Source: Buttiauxella gaviniae ATCC 51604 (GTDB lineage: Bacteria; Pseudomonadota; Gammaproteobacteria; Enterobacterales; Enterobacteriaceae). From it: a stretch of DNA of 64,000 nt. The translations under genes were made by a program, and so were the position numbers. The notes under the pieces were generated by a model that worked only from the letters and a program-made list of their open reading frames with translations, was not told the origin of the DNA and did not search any database. Each line of letters begins with the position of its first letter. Within the stretch, counting starts at the first letter, position 1. The stretch spans positions 1 to 64,000 of the forward strand of contig NZ_LXEP01000021.1 in the NCBI RefSeq assembly GCF_001654835.1, in the 5' to 3' direction. Below are positions 42,108-51,480 of this stretch, in pieces.

Positions 42108-43381
42108 TAATGGCTCCGTTGCGGCAGATACGGTTGCAGTAATTGTAACAAGCGCTGCAGTGCGCCTTGATTCTGGTGAAGCACTTCAACTGCATGGCGA
42201 CCGTAGTAAAGACGATAATCTTCATCAGTCAGCAAAGTGGTGATTTCATTGACCAATGAGTTGGCATCGGTGACGGTAATCAGCCCATCAGCATTCTGCA
42301 ATCTGGCGCAAATGTCTTTGAAATTGAAGGTGTGCGGGCCCATTAAGACCGGAATTGCATGAGCAGACGGTTCCAGCGGGTTATGGCCTCCACGCTCAAC
42401 CAGGCTGCCGCCAACAAAGGCGAGATCGGCAATCCCGTACAGCATCATCAGTTCGCCCATCGTATCGCCAATCACCACTTGCGTGCTGTTGGACGGTTTT
42501 TCTCCGCTGCTGCGCATGATGTAACTGAAACCAGCTTTCTGAGCCATATCCCGTGCGTCTTTAAAGCGTTCCGGATGGCGCGGGACAAGAATGAGTAATA
42601 AATCAGGGAATTTGGCCAGCAACTGGCGGTGGGCATCAAGAATGATGCTCTCTTCGCCATCATGGGTGCTGGTAGCAATCCAAACTTTGCGATGCGGGGC
42701 CCACTGGCGGCGTAACGTAATCGCGCGCGCGGCAAGCTCTGGAGTCACAGAGATATCAAATTTTAGGCTGCCGGTTACAGTCAGTTGCGAGCGTTTCAAT
42801 CCTAGTTCGATGAAACGTCCGCCATCTTCTTCATTCTGCGCGGCGATGAGGGTAATTTTGCTCATCAGACGGCGCGTAAATTTACCCAGTTTTTTATATC
42901 CATTTGCCGAACGGGCAGAGAGACGGGCATTGGCAATGACCAACGGGATTTTACGCTTATGTAATTCGTTGATCATGTTTGGCCACAGCTCGGTTTCCAT
43001 CACGATGACCAATTTCGGGCGCACGGTGTTGAAAAAGCGCTTCATGGCGCAGGGGAGATCGTAAGGCAAATAGACGTGATGCACGTTTTGCCCAAACGCC
43101 GACTGAGCGCGTTCAGAGCCGGTAGGGGTCATCGTGGTGACGGTAATCGGAATCGTTGGGTAACGATGGCGTAGGGCTCGCACCAACGGAATTGCCGCCA
43201 GTGTCTCACCTACCGAAACTGAATGCAGAAGAATACCATCGGGCTCCACTTTTCCACGGCAATAACCGTAGCGTTCCGCCCAGCGTTTACGATACGCGGG
43301 AGCTTTACGGCTACGGAGTAATAGTCGCAGCCACACAAGGGGCTGGATAAGGTAGAACAGGGCGGTATACAACGATTCCAA
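42107..43381 (-). CDS. waaA: 3-deoxy-D-manno-octulosonic acid transferase WaaA (KdtA)
   Basis: Bifunctional Kdo transferase that puts two Kdo residues on lipid IVA; essential for the core. GT30 fold: an N-terminal membrane-associated helix ([16 protein letters not shown]), catalytic Glu in [11 protein letters not shown], and [10 protein letters not shown]; the C-terminal half holds [15 protein letters not shown]. The start is uncertain: TTG 43381 aligns with the E. coli N-terminus (424 residues), while ATG 43402 gives 431. About 160 AT-rich bases separate it from the upstream glycosyltransferase gene, including a weak hairpin with a T-run (43485-43504, reverse), so it may have its own promoter. 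Confidence 0.94.
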
Positions 43382-43544
43382 GCGAATTTTCCGTATTTTC
43401 ATTATCGGCGGGCAAATTCTAAGCATTCGGGAAGCTTAAAGCTATCCCTTTGCTGAGCACTGCGTGGTTAATGAGTTAATACTATTAAAAAAACACAGAG
43501 TGTTAGATGGTTTATCGAACAAATTAGCGCAAAAGATGTTTACG

Positions 43545-44675
43545 TTACACCCAGTCTTCCAGTGTTCGAGCAAGCTTGTTAGCTACCGTTTGCCAATCAT
43601 ATTCTGCAATAATTTTGTTGCTTGCAAACTGTCCAATGTCTTCAAGCATCGGTTGATTGAGGGTAGTAATAATATCTTGAGCAATTGACTCTGTAGAGAG
43701 TGGTTCCCGTAAATGAAATCCTGTTTCACCTTCGATGACGAATTCAGTTATTCCTCCCCGCGGACTAACGAGAACAGGAATAGCCGATGCCATGGATTCT
43801 AATGCCACCATACAGAAAGGTTCTTCAAAGCGTGAAGGTACAACCGTTAAATTGGCGATAGAGTAAACTTTGTGCATTTCTGCTGGTGCAACGCTTCCCG
43901 CGAGTATACATTTATCGCCCATTTTCTGAGCCATCTCACGGATCTGCTTTTGATACTCAGCTCTATGCCCTTCATTGTTAGCTCGAGGATCACCAATAAT
44001 GACTAGTTTTAAAGGATGTCTTTGTGTGTTGAGAAGGTCAATTGCTTGCATTAACTCCAAAGGCCCTTTCTCAGGTGACAACCTTCCAGCATAAAGAATT
44101 ACAGTATCGTTTTCTGCTAAATTCAGCTTGTTGCGTGTCCAGCGATCATGCCCAGAGTACAGTTCAGCATCAATGCCATTTGGTATTATTTTTACTTCAG
44201 CTTGAGGTACTCTATTTTGATACCATTGAGCTAAAAAAACACTCGGAGTAATAATTTTTATTGGGGCATTCAATGCCGTCGTATCCTGAATATTATGCAT
44301 ATGGAGAATCATGTTTTGCACAGGATAGTAGCGTGATATTTTTATATAAAGTGAAATAGAGTTATGAACTATAAGATTTTTTTGCCCACCATTTATTTTT
44401 TTTATACGTTGTGCAATCCTCCATGCATATGAAAGTGGATCCCAACGAGTCCATTTTTGAAATACTCTTTTGTAGGCATTACCTATTTTAATCCTATATA
44501 TGGAACAGTTTGAGTTAACAATTTCTTGTTGTATTTCGCCCTGGCGAATACAAACAATTTCTGACGGAGTATTCAATCGACTAGCGACATTGTAAACCCA
44601 CCATTCTACGGCAGCAGCGTGGTGTGGGGGAATGGGATGAATTGGCGGTACGGTAAAAATCAACGTTTTTTTCAT
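43545..44675 (-). CDS. GT4-family glycosyltransferase of the LPS core cluster (A)
   Basis: A 376-residue GT-B glycosyltransferase with the retaining GT4 signature: AGRLSPEKGPLELMQAI for the nucleotide-sugar domain and E-x7-E in EPFCMVALE. The N-terminus KTLIFTVPPIHPIPPHHAAA is unusual. ATG 44675 is chosen: it is one base after the stop of the next upstream gene, and the longer frame would overlap that gene. It is the last transferase before waaA, the position that in Klebsiella is held by wabH, but I cannot assign the sugar or linkage. Noticeably AT-richer than flanking housekeeping genes. Confidence 0.85.
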   Translation of the reverse strand: MKKTLIFTVPPIHPIPPHHAAAVEWWVYNVASRLNTPSEIVCIRQGEIQQEIVNSNCSIYRIKIGNAYKRVFQKWTRWDPLSYAWRIAQRIKKINGGQKNLIVHNSISLYIKISRYYPVQNMILHMHNIQDTTALNAPIKIITPSVFLAQWYQNRVPQAEVKIIPNGIDAELYSGHDRWTRNKLNLAENDTVILYAGRLSPEKGPLELMQAIDLLNTQRHPLKLVIIGDPRANNEGHRAEYQKQIREMAQKMGDKCILAGSVAPAEMHKVYSIANLTVVPSRFEEPFCMVALESMASAIPVLVSPRGGITEFVIEGETGFHLREPLSTESIAQDIITTLNQPMLEDIGQFASNKIIAEYDWQTVANKLARTLEDWV

Positions 44676-44676
44676 A

Positions 44677-45849
44677 TCAAAATTTATGCAGTATGTTATG
44701 AATGGTTTTAGCAATGACTTGTGCACGATGATCCCAGGTAAAAGAGCGAGAAAGTTCCAGTGCATTAGCTGCTCGTTTATCTGACTCTATTCTGTCATCA
44801 ACAACTTGTTGAAGTACAACGCCAAAGTCATCACTATTTTCACTCTGTGCGAAGAAGACACTCGTCTCATCCACAACTTCGCGAATAGAAGGTAAATCGG
44901 CAATGACAATAGATTTTCTCATTGCCATATACTCAAATAATTTAAGTGGAGAAGTATATCTACTGGCGATGCTTGTTTTCGTCAGGGGTAATATACATAT
45001 ATCGTGTTGTGCTATTTCGCTAAAGCGGTGAAGAGGGTTTATATATCCTAAAAATTCAACCTTTTGTGCAACACCCTCTTGATGAGCGAAGGCAGACAAT
45101 TTTTCAATTTGCTCAGCATTCCCACCAGCAATAGTCAGCTTTGCACCAGTAATGTGACGCATAGCAGAGATAGCTATAGGCAATCCTTTCCATGGATGCA
45201 GGCTACCTAAATAGAAAATTGAGCTAGGTTCTTTTCTTGTATGAGGCGACGAAGCATAAGCTTCTTGAGCTGCAATACTATCTACGCCATCTGGAGCAAT
45301 CACACATGGAGTATCGACACTATAATGGCTGTAAATATCTTCTTTCAAAAATGAAGTGAGAACAATAATCGCCGCTGCATTTTGGTAAACAAAATGCTCA
45401 TTTTTTAATAAGTTATTGTATTTTCGTCGATTGGTTTTACTAGCCAGGTCATGGCTTTCTTTAAAACTCTGGGCGAAAATTTCATGAGTTTCAAAAATCA
45501 CGGGTATCTTCAGTGATTTGCTTAGAAGAAAACGCGCCATCTTTAAATTACGTGTATAAATTGCATCGACCTGATTTTTTTTAAGCCATTTCAATACATT
45601 AAAGAAGAATATTTTTTGCGTATTGAATGGAAAATACCATTTCTTGCGTGGATCTTTTAATGGGAAAAATGTTACGCCCGCTGAAACAGATCGGCCAAGC
45701 AGGCTTTCTGTACTTATGTGGCTTTTGGGGGTTACCAGGAAAACTTCCAACTCTTGTCGAGCGAATGCATCGATATTCTGCAAAATTTGCAGTGAAGCGA
45801 CACGTGTATCAGGAACAGGGTAGGGATCGATATAAGCTAATTTGATCAT
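44677..45849 (-). CDS. GT4-family glycosyltransferase of the LPS core cluster (B)
   Basis: A 390-residue GT-B enzyme. The N-terminal acceptor domain begins IKLAYIDPYPVPDTRVASLQ. The C-terminal donor domain has YLGSLHPWKGLPIAISAM and SPLKLFEYMAMRKSIVIAD. Its ATG overlaps the stop of neighbour C by four bases (ATGA) and its stop is one base before gene A, so B is translationally coupled on both sides. I do not recognise an exact orthologue; outer-core or capsule-type hexose transfer is inferred from position. Confidence 0.82.
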   Translation of the reverse strand: MIKLAYIDPYPVPDTRVASLQILQNIDAFARQELEVFLVTPKSHISTESLLGRSVSAGVTFFPLKDPRKKWYFPFNTQKIFFFNVLKWLKKNQVDAIYTRNLKMARFLLSKSLKIPVIFETHEIFAQSFKESHDLASKTNRRKYNNLLKNEHFVYQNAAAIIVLTSFLKEDIYSHYSVDTPCVIAPDGVDSIAAQEAYASSPHTRKEPSSIFYLGSLHPWKGLPIAISAMRHITGAKLTIAGGNAEQIEKLSAFAHQEGVAQKVEFLGYINPLHRFSEIAQHDICILPLTKTSIASRYTSPLKLFEYMAMRKSIVIADLPSIREVVDETSVFFAQSENSDDFGVVLQQVVDDRIESDKRAANALELSRSFTWDHRAQVIAKTIHNILHKF

Positions 45850-46949
45850 TTTCCGAGTGCCTTCAATAAACGTTGTGCCGAGTGTTTCCAGGTATACAGA
45901 TCTTCAATTCTCTGCCGTGCATTGTGTCCCATTGTCAGGCGCTTATCTTTATTTTCAATAAGCTGAGATATAGCATCAGCGATGCGCTCTGGATGTCCAG
46001 GAGAAACTAACAAACCTGCAGTCCCCTCATTCCCTATAACTTCTGGAATTCCACCGATATAGCTGCCGATCACTGGTTTGCCGCATGCCATTGCTTCTGC
46101 AATTGTAATTCCGAAAGCTTCATCTCCCACACTCGGAAAAATACCTGCATCACCGCAATTATAGAAAGCAGGGAGTTCTTCATGTTTTACTGGGTCATGA
46201 AAAATGACGTTCTCCTCAAGTGAAAGGTTTTTGACTTGAGATTGTAATTTGGTTAAATATTCGCCATCCCCCACAATCAAAAAACGTACTTTTTCATCGT
46301 TGAGTAATGCCAAACTTTTTATCACGTAGTCGAGTCCTTTCCAGCCAACCAGACGACCAGCAAAAACCAAAAGGAAATGGTCGTCTTTTATCCCAAGCTG
46401 TTGGCGGATATTATTAGCAGCAGGCTGGAATTTTACCGTATCAACACCATTGTAAATGACGTGAGCAAACTGCTTAAAATGATGCTGAATTTGCCAGGCA
46501 TTGAATTGACTGCATGCAACCCATGCATCAATACGTGCACTTAGCTTACGGTCAAATTTGAAGAAACTTGTGCCACCGCTCATATAACAAAAACGAGTTT
46601 TGCTTCCATGAGGCATTATATGTGGCCAGAAGAAATCGAAAGGTTTGGTCAGAATAACCCAGTCTAAATTATCCTCGGCCACTGTTTTTTTAGCATAGCG
46701 AGCCATCGAACCACGTTCCCAGATACGCTGAAATCGTCGACCAAGATTGAACACTTTTTCACGAGGAGTATAAGGGAAAGTCCTGACAGTCATGGCTAAA
46801 CCAGAAGTATCGTGGCGTATAGTACCCTCACCACCATACAAAAAGACCTCGTGGCCAAGGGCTGCCAGAGATTTGGCAAGTTCCCAAACTGCTGTTTGGA
46901 TACCGCCATAAGACGTCGTAATAGTGACATCAATAAAGCCAATTCTCAT
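45846..46949 (-). CDS. GT4-family glycosyltransferase of the LPS core cluster (C)
   Basis: A 367-residue GT-B enzyme. The Gly-rich acceptor loop TTSYGGIQTAVWELAKSL is at residues about 10-27, the donor-binding AGRLVGWKGLDYVIKSL in the middle, and E-x7-E in EAFGITIAEAMACGKPVIGS. ATG 46949 (MRIGFIDVTI) is chosen, 14 bases after the stop of the GT9 gene; the longer frame overlaps that gene. Probably adds an outer-core sugar; specificity unknown. Confidence 0.83.
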   Translation of the reverse strand: MRIGFIDVTITTSYGGIQTAVWELAKSLAALGHEVFLYGGEGTIRHDTSGLAMTVRTFPYTPREKVFNLGRRFQRIWERGSMARYAKKTVAEDNLDWVILTKPFDFFWPHIMPHGSKTRFCYMSGGTSFFKFDRKLSARIDAWVACSQFNAWQIQHHFKQFAHVIYNGVDTVKFQPAANNIRQQLGIKDDHFLLVFAGRLVGWKGLDYVIKSLALLNDEKVRFLIVGDGEYLTKLQSQVKNLSLEENVIFHDPVKHEELPAFYNCGDAGIFPSVGDEAFGITIAEAMACGKPVIGSYIGGIPEVIGNEGTAGLLVSPGHPERIADAISQLIENKDKRLTMGHNARQRIEDLYTWKHSAQRLLKALGK

Positions 46950-46963
46950 AACAATAATCTTCC

Positions 46964-47965
46964 CTATTGATTTGATTTCGATAGCAGCGCTTTCAGAGCC
47001 GTCCATACCGTTTCTATACTAATTTTGGACATTGGTTCTTCGCGACTGGCGTGAGCATAATCAACTGGATGCTCAATAACAATCAATTGTGGGTGTTGTT
47101 GTGGCGCGAGATAGCGCCCTGGGTGGAAACAATGATACATCGCCACCATTGGAATACCCAATGCGCCAGCCAAATGTGTAGGACCCGTATCGACACCCAA
47201 ATAAAGTGACAGTTGTGTCATAACCGCTGCGTTTTGTCGCATAGTCAATTTCCCGGCCAGTGATGTTGCGATACTGCCCAATTTCTGTGCTAGCGCATCT
47301 GCGGCTGATTTACCTTCAGGTCCGCCGAGTAATAAAATATGGCTATTAGGCCATTCTTTGCATATACGATGTGCAATTTCTTCGAAATATCTTACCGGCC
47401 AATCACGGTAAGACTTTGCAGGAAAACTCTGTAATTGAAACCCAATGAGTTTTTTGTCAGTTATCCCCTGCTGGGTGAGAAATTCTTTTGCAACCTGTAT
47501 TTCATCAGCAGTGGCTACATAATCTAATTGCCATTCTGAAATGGTTACACCAATAGCTTCTACGAGCAATGCTCGCTCCTGCTGAGCGGACATGAGTCGT
47601 TCTGGTGGTGCAACTGTTAACCAGTGCGAATCTCCACTCTCATGTGAAAAAGATACTGTCATAGATGAAACACATTTAGCATAATCAACCAGAGCTTTAT
47701 CGGTTCCATACACAATTGCAAGGTCGTATTGCTTTTGTGCGAAGATTTTTGCCCAGACAGCCTTGTTTTTAGAAAAAGGTTTGATGCTATTAATATAAAG
47801 AGAGTTTTCAAGAATGGATGCGGTTTTTCTGTGAGCGAATACATCCAATGATGCTTCGGGCCATTTTTTTTTTAAGGCTCTTAGTATCGGTGTTATTAAT
47901 AATGTATCTCCAAATCGGGCTACATTGATAACTAGAATTTTTTTCGGATGCATAAATGTGGTCAC
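46964..47965 (-). CDS. GT9-family heptosyltransferase-like protein (fourth in the locus)
   Basis: ADP-heptose:LPS heptosyltransferase family. The N-terminal ILVINVARFGDTLLITPIL and the C-terminal donor-site signature GVDTGPTHLAGAL are both present. It is the fourth GT9 protein in the locus after WaaC, WaaF and WaaQ, so it may add a further heptose in the outer core. I prefer the GTG start at 47965 (333 residues), which has AGGAG eight bases upstream; ATG 47953 is an alternative. It lies 65 bases after waaL. Linkage is unknown. Confidence 0.82.
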   Translation of the reverse strand: MTTFMHPKKILVINVARFGDTLLITPILRALKKKWPEASLDVFAHRKTASILENSLYINSIKPFSKNKAVWAKIFAQKQYDLAIVYGTDKALVDYAKCVSSMTVSFSHESGDSHWLTVAPPERLMSAQQERALLVEAIGVTISEWQLDYVATADEIQVAKEFLTQQGITDKKLIGFQLQSFPAKSYRDWPVRYFEEIAHRICKEWPNSHILLLGGPEGKSAADALAQKLGSIATSLAGKLTMRQNAAVMTQLSLYLGVDTGPTHLAGALGIPMVAMYHCFHPGRYLAPQQHPQLIVIEHPVDYAHASREEPMSKISIETVWTALKALLSKSNQ

Positions 47966-48030
47966 TATAATTTCTCCTATTAGTAGATTAATACCTAATA
48001 TTATAGGCATCCACTCATCTATTGCGTTAA

Positions 48031-49266
48031 TTATTGCTCTGTATTTACAGACTTACAACTAAATGATAGAGCTATAAGTAGGCCAAAATGAATCCCTAAT
48101 ATATTTAGATAAACATTTTCCACATTCCCTCTAATAATCAACCATCCAAAAAATGATGTTATAAGGAGAAGTGCCGCCTGAGAAATTAAAATATTTTGTT
48201 TTTTATTGTATATAATCAATGCTGTTCTTATCGCAGATGCTACCATTATAGCTATTGCCAAGATTCCAAAAAAACCAGCGGCAAACCAAATAGCAAGAAA
48301 CACGTTATGTGGGCCTAATGATTGTTTAAATACCCACTGTGGATTGTTCTTTACCTGTTGATTGTATACTTCATGATATACATCATTTCCGAAACCATAG
48401 CCTTTTATCGGATTTTTCATAATTAATTCAAGTGCAGTTCCCTGAGTCCCATTTTTATAGCGGTAACTACTGTCAGTTTGTTCGAGTTTTTTCGTTAATA
48501 GATGACCATCAGAACCATTATAATAACTCAAGAAAATAACTGTAAAGGCTAAAAGAAGTATACTCAATAGAGCCAAGATTTTTTCTTTGTTAATAATAAT
48601 AATAATTGCACTCATAATGAGAGCCGCAAGCCATGCACCACGGGCAAGTGTACCTAGCATAAAAACGATCATAATTAATGAGGTGACCAAAAAACAAACC
48701 CAATGCAAGACTGTATTTTTTTTATATATATGCCATAAACACAGAGCAATGGGGGAGCAAAAAACATATCCATCAGAAAAATAACGGTGTGACATGTTTG
48801 TGAATGCAACTATGCCATTTTGATAATCTTCTATATAAAGAAATAGATCTTGTGCTAATAGCATTAAGAACACTAATGAAAAACTCGAAATTATTAACTT
48901 TGCTATTGTTTCAGGTTTCTGTTTATAAAGCGCAATGGGAATGAGAAATGAGAACAGGAATAGACTATTAATTACTGGCTTGTTGATGCTTTTAAGACTT
49001 TGAATTGGGTCAATAGAGATAATAACTGAATATATCATTGCGATGGTAAAAAAACAGACACTAAAAAAAAGAGCATTATTTAATGTACTAATCGCCGTGC
49101 GATAATCTTTGATTATATGAATAATTGTCATAACACCTATTAAGATGATGCAAAGATTCTTTAATCTTGTTACATCAGGTAAGAAACTTAACGCAATAAA
49201 CGAAAAAACTAAAACGAGTGGAAAGGACTCCGTTCGCAAATTGATTAAAGACTTTTTAATATTCAT
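48031..49266 (-). CDS. waaL: O-antigen ligase WaaL
   Basis: Inner-membrane enzyme that joins undecaprenyl-linked O antigen to the lipid A-core at the periplasmic face. It has 411 residues, about ten to twelve hydrophobic helices, and a large periplasmic loop about residues 250-325. Expected ligase features are the Arg of ARGAWLAAL (residues 208-216) and the His-Asn of GPHNVFLAIW (His320). Sequence is very AT-rich and diverges strongly from E. coli ligases, as is normal for WaaL. Its start overlaps the upstream gene's stop. Confidence 0.88.
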   Translation of the reverse strand: MNIKKSLINLRTESFPLVLVFSFIALSFLPDVTRLKNLCIILIGVMTIIHIIKDYRTAISTLNNALFFSVCFFTIAMIYSVIISIDPIQSLKSINKPVINSLFLFSFLIPIALYKQKPETIAKLIISSFSLVFLMLLAQDLFLYIEDYQNGIVAFTNMSHRYFSDGYVFCSPIALCLWHIYKKNTVLHWVCFLVTSLIMIVFMLGTLARGAWLAALIMSAIIIIINKEKILALLSILLLAFTVIFLSYYNGSDGHLLTKKLEQTDSSYRYKNGTQGTALELIMKNPIKGYGFGNDVYHEVYNQQVKNNPQWVFKQSLGPHNVFLAIWFAAGFFGILAIAIMVASAIRTALIIYNKKQNILISQAALLLITSFFGWLIIRGNVENVYLNILGIHFGLLIALSFSCKSVNTEQ

Positions 49267-50393
49267 TAAATGTTCTCAACAATTTCATTGTACAATCTGT
49301 AAAGATTTTCAGAAATGAAAACCGGGCTTAATTTTTCTATTTTCTCATATGATATCTTTCTTGCCAAATCAAAATCAAAATCATTTTCAAGACTATTTAT
49401 AGCATTAGAGAAAGATTTCCAATCAAGAGCATCAAATACAAAACCATTAACACCAATATCAATAAATTCCTTCCCGCCACATTTTTGGGAGGTTAAAACA
49501 GGTAATCCACAGGCCATTGCTTCTAATATAGTATTAGGGAAAGGATCGTATTGAGTTGGCTGAATTAGTGCATCTGCCATAGCATAAAATGGAGGGGTTT
49601 CTTTTTGCACCCCGGCAAAAATAACACGAGACTTGCAACCTAAGTTGTCAGCTATTTTTATATATCGAGATGACTTTGTATCGTTACCAACAACCATTAA
49701 CCAAACATTTGAATGTGCAGAAATAGACTTAATTGCAATATCAAGTCCTTTGCGTTCAAACCCTGAACCCACAAATAAAAGTAACATTGCTTGTTGCGGG
49801 ATATTGTAACGTTCGCGCATTAAATTTCTATAATTTACGGTGAGATCAGGGTTCCAAATAGAAGTATCAATGCAATTATAGATAACATTTATCTTTTCGG
49901 GTGCAATAGAAAAGTTCTCAATAATCTCTTCTTTCACCATCTCTGAGTTGCAGATAACTCGTTTAAGCGATGGGTGTTCAAACATCGCCTTTTCCTGAGT
50001 TAGTAAGTAATTATGAAATATAGAAAAGCGTAATGCTATTTTCTGTAAAAAATTCATTTCACGCGAACGTATTTCTAACCACACTTTATGAACACCATCC
50101 CCGGCACGATAAATCGTGCAACCTGGAATACGTTCATGGCTTTGTACAATATCAAAGCTACTAAAATACTTACTAGCATTTTTACTAAAACTTACTTCTC
50201 GCTGTAAGCGATTTTTTGCAGATGGATCACAAGTTATCACATTATAATTAGCCTGAGAATTATTTTCCCATTGACGGGTGATAATTGTAATGTCCAAATC
50301 TGTTTTTTTGCTCAAGGCTGATAGAGCCCGAGAAACAAACCTCTCAGCACCTCCATCAGGTCTATATTTTTGTCTGACAATAGCAAGTTTCAT
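49266..50393 (-). CDS. WabG-like LPS core glycosyltransferase (GT4)
   Basis: A 375-residue GT4 enzyme. The N-terminus LAIVRQKYRPDGGAERFVSR and the internal QSHERIPGCTIYRAGDGVHK are, as I recall, hallmarks of Klebsiella WabG, which adds alpha-galacturonic acid to heptose II. It lacks the WaaG-type N-terminus of E. coli. Donor-domain motifs are VGSGFERKGLDIAI and FPNTILEAMACGLPVL. ATG 50393 overlaps the waaQ stop by one base (TAATG). Galacturonic acid would supply the negative charge that WaaP/WaaY phosphates give in E. coli; this is inference from family and gene order. Confidence 0.83.
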   Translation of the reverse strand: MKLAIVRQKYRPDGGAERFVSRALSALSKKTDLDITIITRQWENNSQANYNVITCDPSAKNRLQREVSFSKNASKYFSSFDIVQSHERIPGCTIYRAGDGVHKVWLEIRSREMNFLQKIALRFSIFHNYLLTQEKAMFEHPSLKRVICNSEMVKEEIIENFSIAPEKINVIYNCIDTSIWNPDLTVNYRNLMRERYNIPQQAMLLLFVGSGFERKGLDIAIKSISAHSNVWLMVVGNDTKSSRYIKIADNLGCKSRVIFAGVQKETPPFYAMADALIQPTQYDPFPNTILEAMACGLPVLTSQKCGGKEFIDIGVNGFVFDALDWKSFSNAINSLENDFDFDLARKISYEKIEKLSPVFISENLYRLYNEIVENI

Positions 50394-51454
50394 TAATCTA
50401 CCTGAATAGAATTTATAGCCTCTATAACTTGGCTTCTCGGTAATTGTACCAAACAATCACAAACATGGCTATTTGCGCAACCTGCCTGGCCACAGGGGCG
50501 ACAAGGATGTTTGGTGGAAGAGACAACCTTACTTTTTACCATCCATGGACCCCACTCTTTATCTCCAGTAGGCCCAAAGATAGCAACAACAGGAGTTTGC
50601 ATTGCCGCAGCAATATGCATTGGTACAGAATCTACACCAAATAACATTTCGGCATTTTCAATTAATGCACTTAATTCTTTAAGAGACAAACATCCAGCTA
50701 AATTGATAAATGGACTCTGAATATTGGCGCAAAGCTCATTTACCATACTCATCTCAGCTTTAGAAGGGGCTGCGCTCAGCACAACAGTTTTACCTTGAGC
50801 GTAGAGATGCGCCATAGTTGCTGCGACATCGTCAACATTCCAACATTTAAACATCCAACGTGAAGTGGGATGGACGACAACATAAGGTTGATTATTCCAT
50901 CCTGCAGCCGTAAGTTTTTCTGTTACTGAAAATTGTGCGCTTTCACCTGCTACCAGAACGAGTTTGCGTTCTTCCATTGTTGGTTGTAAGCCAAGTACAC
51001 GTAATGTGTCCAGGTGGCTTTCAACAGTATGGCGATGAAGCATTCGTTTTACCTGTTTTTGAAATCTTTTACGCCAGAAAAATAATTTCTTTCTATTATC
51101 ATTTTCGAAGGTCACACCTGTTGGAATATTACCAAATTGTGCAAACCAGAAACCGCGCATACTTTCAGTGAGGTGAAGAATGAGTGAATAACGTTGGTTT
51201 CTTATATGGCGAATCAAAGCGATTTCTTTTTTGATATGCCCCCACAAACCAAGATCTTTCCATTTTCGATCGATAATCAGAACATTATCAATTGCAGGGT
51301 GCAGCGTCAGCATATCTGCGGTTTCGGCGTATACGATAACGTCAATCTGTGCATTGGGATAATAGCGACGTAGGGTCGTGAAGATTGGTGAACTCAATAG
51401 TACATCACCATGATGTCTCAATTTTGTCACTAGAATACGTTTAAATTCACGCAT
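50393..51454 (-). CDS. waaQ: LPS heptosyltransferase III WaaQ
   Basis: GT9 enzyme adding heptose III to heptose II. It contains ILVTKLRHHGDVLLSSPIF near the N-terminus, the acceptor/donor site VVHPTSRWMFKCW and GVDSVPMHIAAAM. A cysteine cluster CRPCGQAGCANSHVCDC precedes the C-terminus. ATG 51454 follows GGGG by five bases; a GTG at 51484 overlapping the waaC stop is an alternative (363 residues). It is placed between waaC and the WabG-like gene, as in Klebsiella. Confidence 0.88.
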   Translation of the reverse strand: MREFKRILVTKLRHHGDVLLSSPIFTTLRRYYPNAQIDVIVYAETADMLTLHPAIDNVLIIDRKWKDLGLWGHIKKEIALIRHIRNQRYSLILHLTESMRGFWFAQFGNIPTGVTFENDNRKKLFFWRKRFQKQVKRMLHRHTVESHLDTLRVLGLQPTMEERKLVLVAGESAQFSVTEKLTAAGWNNQPYVVVHPTSRWMFKCWNVDDVAATMAHLYAQGKTVVLSAAPSKAEMSMVNELCANIQSPFINLAGCLSLKELSALIENAEMLFGVDSVPMHIAAAMQTPVVAIFGPTGDKEWGPWMVKSKVVSSTKHPCRPCGQAGCANSHVCDCLVQLPRSQVIEAINSIQVD

Positions 51455-51480
51455 AAAAACCCCAGTAGTCATTGTATAAA

